In this document: piece by piece, positions 62,396 to 64,000 of the stretch
Position numbering within the stretch: the first letter of the stretch is position 1
Layout: each line of letters starts with the position of its first letter
Source of the DNA: an uncultured Shewanella sp.
GTDB taxonomy: Bacteria > Pseudomonadota > Gammaproteobacteria > Enterobacterales > Shewanellaceae
Length of the DNA: 64,000 nt
NCBI RefSeq assembly: GCF_947491715.1
Contig: NZ_CANLKR010000006.1
Coordinates: 62,001-126,000 of the forward strand
Reading direction: 5' to 3'
Position numbers and translations under genes: made by a program
The notes under the pieces: model-generated
Told to the model about the DNA's origin: nothing
Seen by the model: only the letters and a program-made list of their open reading frames with translations
The model's database searches: none

Positions 62396-63451
62396 TTATG
62401 TCGGATTGAAGTTAAATCCTTCCCAATATTCACCGGGCCTTAGATTTTTACCATACTCATTTACACCTGGAGGAAGTTCGGCCTCTGCCGGATTAGGTGT
62501 TTCCCTCCTGTCTGGTACTATTTTACCTCCGTACAAAATGGCCATATAAACTGTATTGGGGTTGAGACTTTGTGGCTGCGTATCCGTTTTAGGGAAAAAA
62601 AGTATTCCATCTGTGCCTAATAAAGGTTTGTCGAATTTAATGACCTCTTCTTCACTTGATTTATACACATCATACCCCCATTGCTTGCCACTTTTTTCGA
62701 TTATGCCTCCCACATTATCCTCTTTTAGCATGGTGTTTTGACCATGTCTCATGTAAACCTGTCCATAGTCATCAACATTCTCGTCTTGTCTCGCACGGCT
62801 TGATTTCACACGCATATCTCCGTCAATCTCTGTTCCATCAAATTTTTTCATTATTGTTTCTAATTGATGTATTACCATTTCCCAATCAGCTTCATCAGCT
62901 GGTGGGTATACTGTCAAAAACTTATTTACTGCTCCAGCATCATTATCACTTATATCAAATTTGTGTCCGATTTTTTGATCTCGCAGGAAAGATACAGCCT
63001 TAGCAATATCCAGCCCTTCATTTTTTGCAGCTCCGATATGAGCTTTCCATCCTACATGATCTATTTCCGATTCCCCCTTAAAAACCATGTAGTTCCTATC
63101 CTCAAAATATTTCAATCCTTTGAGATAGCTAGCTAGCATCTTATTTTTGCATTGTACTAGACCCTCTGGGTGAAATTTAAATGTTATGCTATCTGGCCTT
63201 ATGAGCTTGGTCCCTGAGTTTATATTGAAAGTAGTGTTAACATTGTTACCCAATTTGTTTTTTTTGCCACTTAGTCTAAATGAGTGTAGATTCTCTCGCT
63301 GTGAGGCCAACTGCTTCAGATCACTCTCTATTTGTATTTTTGGTCGATTATCTATAAACCTAACACCTTGCTTTGCAACACTTTTATTCTTAGGCATAGA
63401 ATTAGCAACGCCTCGACTTTTATTCTCTTTTTTCTGTAATGGTGCATACAT
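62396..63451 (-). CDS. Putative eCIS-associated effector with FIDNRP leader and phosphothreonine-lyase-like C-terminus
   Basis: A 351-residue protein with AAGGATT before ATG 63451. The N-terminus (MYAPLQKKENKSRGVANS, FIDNRP at 32-37) matches the leader known from DUF4157-domain and related proteins that often travel with extracellular contractile injection systems. A DUF4157 HExxH motif is absent. The middle reads WKAHIGAAK (Lys136, His138), HKFDIS (Lys164), NKFLTVYP (Lys177), then an R-rich segment and VYMRHGQN. This recalls the lyase-like fold shared by OspF/HopA1-type effectors and class III lanthipeptide synthetases. No contractile structural genes are in the window. The leader call is firm; the enzymatic reading is tentative. 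Confidence 0.55.
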   Translation of the reverse strand: MYAPLQKKENKSRGVANSMPKNKSVAKQGVRFIDNRPKIQIESDLKQLASQRENLHSFRLSGKKNKLGNNVNTTFNINSGTKLIRPDSITFKFHPEGLVQCKNKMLASYLKGLKYFEDRNYMVFKGESEIDHVGWKAHIGAAKNEGLDIAKAVSFLRDQKIGHKFDISDNDAGAVNKFLTVYPPADEADWEMVIHQLETIMKKFDGTEIDGDMRVKSSRARQDENVDDYGQVYMRHGQNTMLKEDNVGGIIEKSGKQWGYDVYKSSEEEVIKFDKPLLGTDGILFFPKTDTQPQSLNPNTVYMAILYGGKIVPDRRETPNPAEAELPPGVNEYGKNLRPGEYWEGFNFNPT

Positions 63452-63484
63452 ATTTCAATCCTTTTTAATTTGGATTTTAATCGT

Positions 63485-63600
63485 TGTTATAGGCTGTTTT
63501 TAGTTGCCGATAACATGCGGTATTGGACAACTACGTTATAGTGTTAGCTTATGTAGATTGAATATAGTTCAAGTGGCTTGGGGCGCTTTTGTTATCGGCA
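63485..63600. promoter_or_regulatory. Repeated TGTTATMGGC half-sites upstream of the leader-bearing gene
   Basis: TGTTATAGGC (63485-63494), TGCCGATAACA (63505-63515, inverse orientation) and TGTTATCGGCA (63590-63600) share one core within 116 bases. The last two are exact 11-bp inverses 74 bases apart. They lie upstream of the 63451 start and could be operator sites; ends of a small element are an alternative. Confidence 0.4.
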
Positions 63601-63709
63601 GAGAGAGTTTTATTGGCGACATGATTTTTGATCAAACATGAATGACTGGTGTATTGAAAGTGGGGAAGACTGTTTCAGTGTTTAGAGTTCAAATTCATTA
63701 TTGGCTTTA

Positions 63710-63973
63710 TTATTTTGTTATCATTTTTACCGCTTCTATAGGGCTAAAAGGGGCATAGAGTTCTGGGTAATGGCTAAGCTTTTCTATTTCATTTTGATCG
63801 AGTTTTTTTAGTGCAGCCTGAGATTCTTCTGGTTTAAAAGGCTTATTTAATGAGACCCAAGTTTCAATGGCTTCAAAGTTTTGAGTTTCTATAGTGTATT
63901 CAACTAAAGCATCGTTAAACTTTGTTGTTTCAGTTTTAACGCATCGATTAAAAGCAATGTCATTTAATTTCAT
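63710..63973 (-). CDS. Small protein of unknown function
   Basis: An 87-residue protein with a strong AAAGGAG before ATG 63973. It begins KLNDIAFNRCVKTETTKF and is mostly helical by appearance, without signal or membrane segment and with no recognised domain. It is on the same strand as the leader-bearing gene, 258 bases upstream of it. It might be an immunity or chaperone partner, but the distance makes a shared transcript uncertain. More of its surroundings lie beyond the window. Confidence 0.55.
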   Translation of the reverse strand: MKLNDIAFNRCVKTETTKFNDALVEYTIETQNFEAIETWVSLNKPFKPEESQAALKKLDQNEIEKLSHYPELYAPFSPIEAVKMITK

Positions 63974-64000
63974 TAAAACAACTCCTTTGTCTTTTTTACT

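Noticed and set aside
63710..63973. Firm assignment of this gene as an immunity protein to the putative effector
   Set aside because: It lies 258 bases upstream with no recognised fold; co-direction alone is too weak.

Overview
The window is a chromosomal replication-origin region of a gammaproteobacterium, most likely Shewanella or a close relative in the Alteromonadales. The order dnaA-dnaN-recF-gyrB, rpmH-rnpA-yidD-yidC-mnmE, mioC-[oriC]-mnmG-rsmG-parA-parB-atpIBEFHAGDC and glmU-deoR-glmS is the one I know from that group. The origin itself has an Escherichia coli-type layout: consensus DnaA boxes, dense GATC sites and an AT-rich unwinding element beside mnmG. No rRNA, tRNA, CRISPR array, insertion sequence or prophage was recognised.

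Layout. 1-5.85 kb: the end of an RND efflux adaptor, its pump, a VanX-like D-Ala-D-Ala dipeptidase and a small PAS/HTH protein. 5.85-12.03 kb: gyrB, recF, dnaN and dnaA on the minus strand, with a DnaA-box-bearing control region at 12.03-12.6 kb. 12.5-16.4 kb: the rpmH to mnmE block. 16.4-28.6 kb: a variable stretch with a secreted CBM21-like protein, a DAACS symporter, a DEAH helicase, three lipocalin/SRPBCC/CrtC-like proteins, a KefB-type antiporter, four tandem copies of an unrecognised acidic protein family, and a UbiG methyltransferase of alphaproteobacterial flavour. 28.6-34 kb: mioC, oriC, mnmG, rsmG, parA, parB. 34-41.2 kb: the complete F1Fo ATP synthase operon.

41.3-49.6 kb: a ToxR/CadC-type membrane regulator, a MacA/MacB-like adaptor + ATPase + unfused permease, a GST-like protein and a secreted repeat protein. 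49.8-54.1 kb: glmU, a DeoR regulator and glmS, whose 3' end is the usual attTn7 site. 54.1-64 kb: an accessory region of mainly exported or unknown proteins: two lipoproteins, a PHP-type lipoprotein, three tandem secreted two-cysteine paralogs, a small HD alarmone-hydrolase-like protein, an orphan periplasmic binding protein, an AP2-domain protein, a small winged-helix-like protein, and a protein with the N-terminal leader typical of DUF4157/eCIS-associated proteins.

The core genes cover replication initiation, segregation, tRNA U34 modification (MnmE+MnmG), membrane insertion, ATP synthesis and UDP-GlcNAc supply. The strongest candidates for undescribed biology are the leader-bearing putative effector at 62.4-63.5 kb, the two tandem paralog arrays (25.4-27.6 kb and 57.3-59.0 kb), and the post-glmS accessory region as a whole. 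All functional calls rest on reading motifs by eye; no database search was possible.
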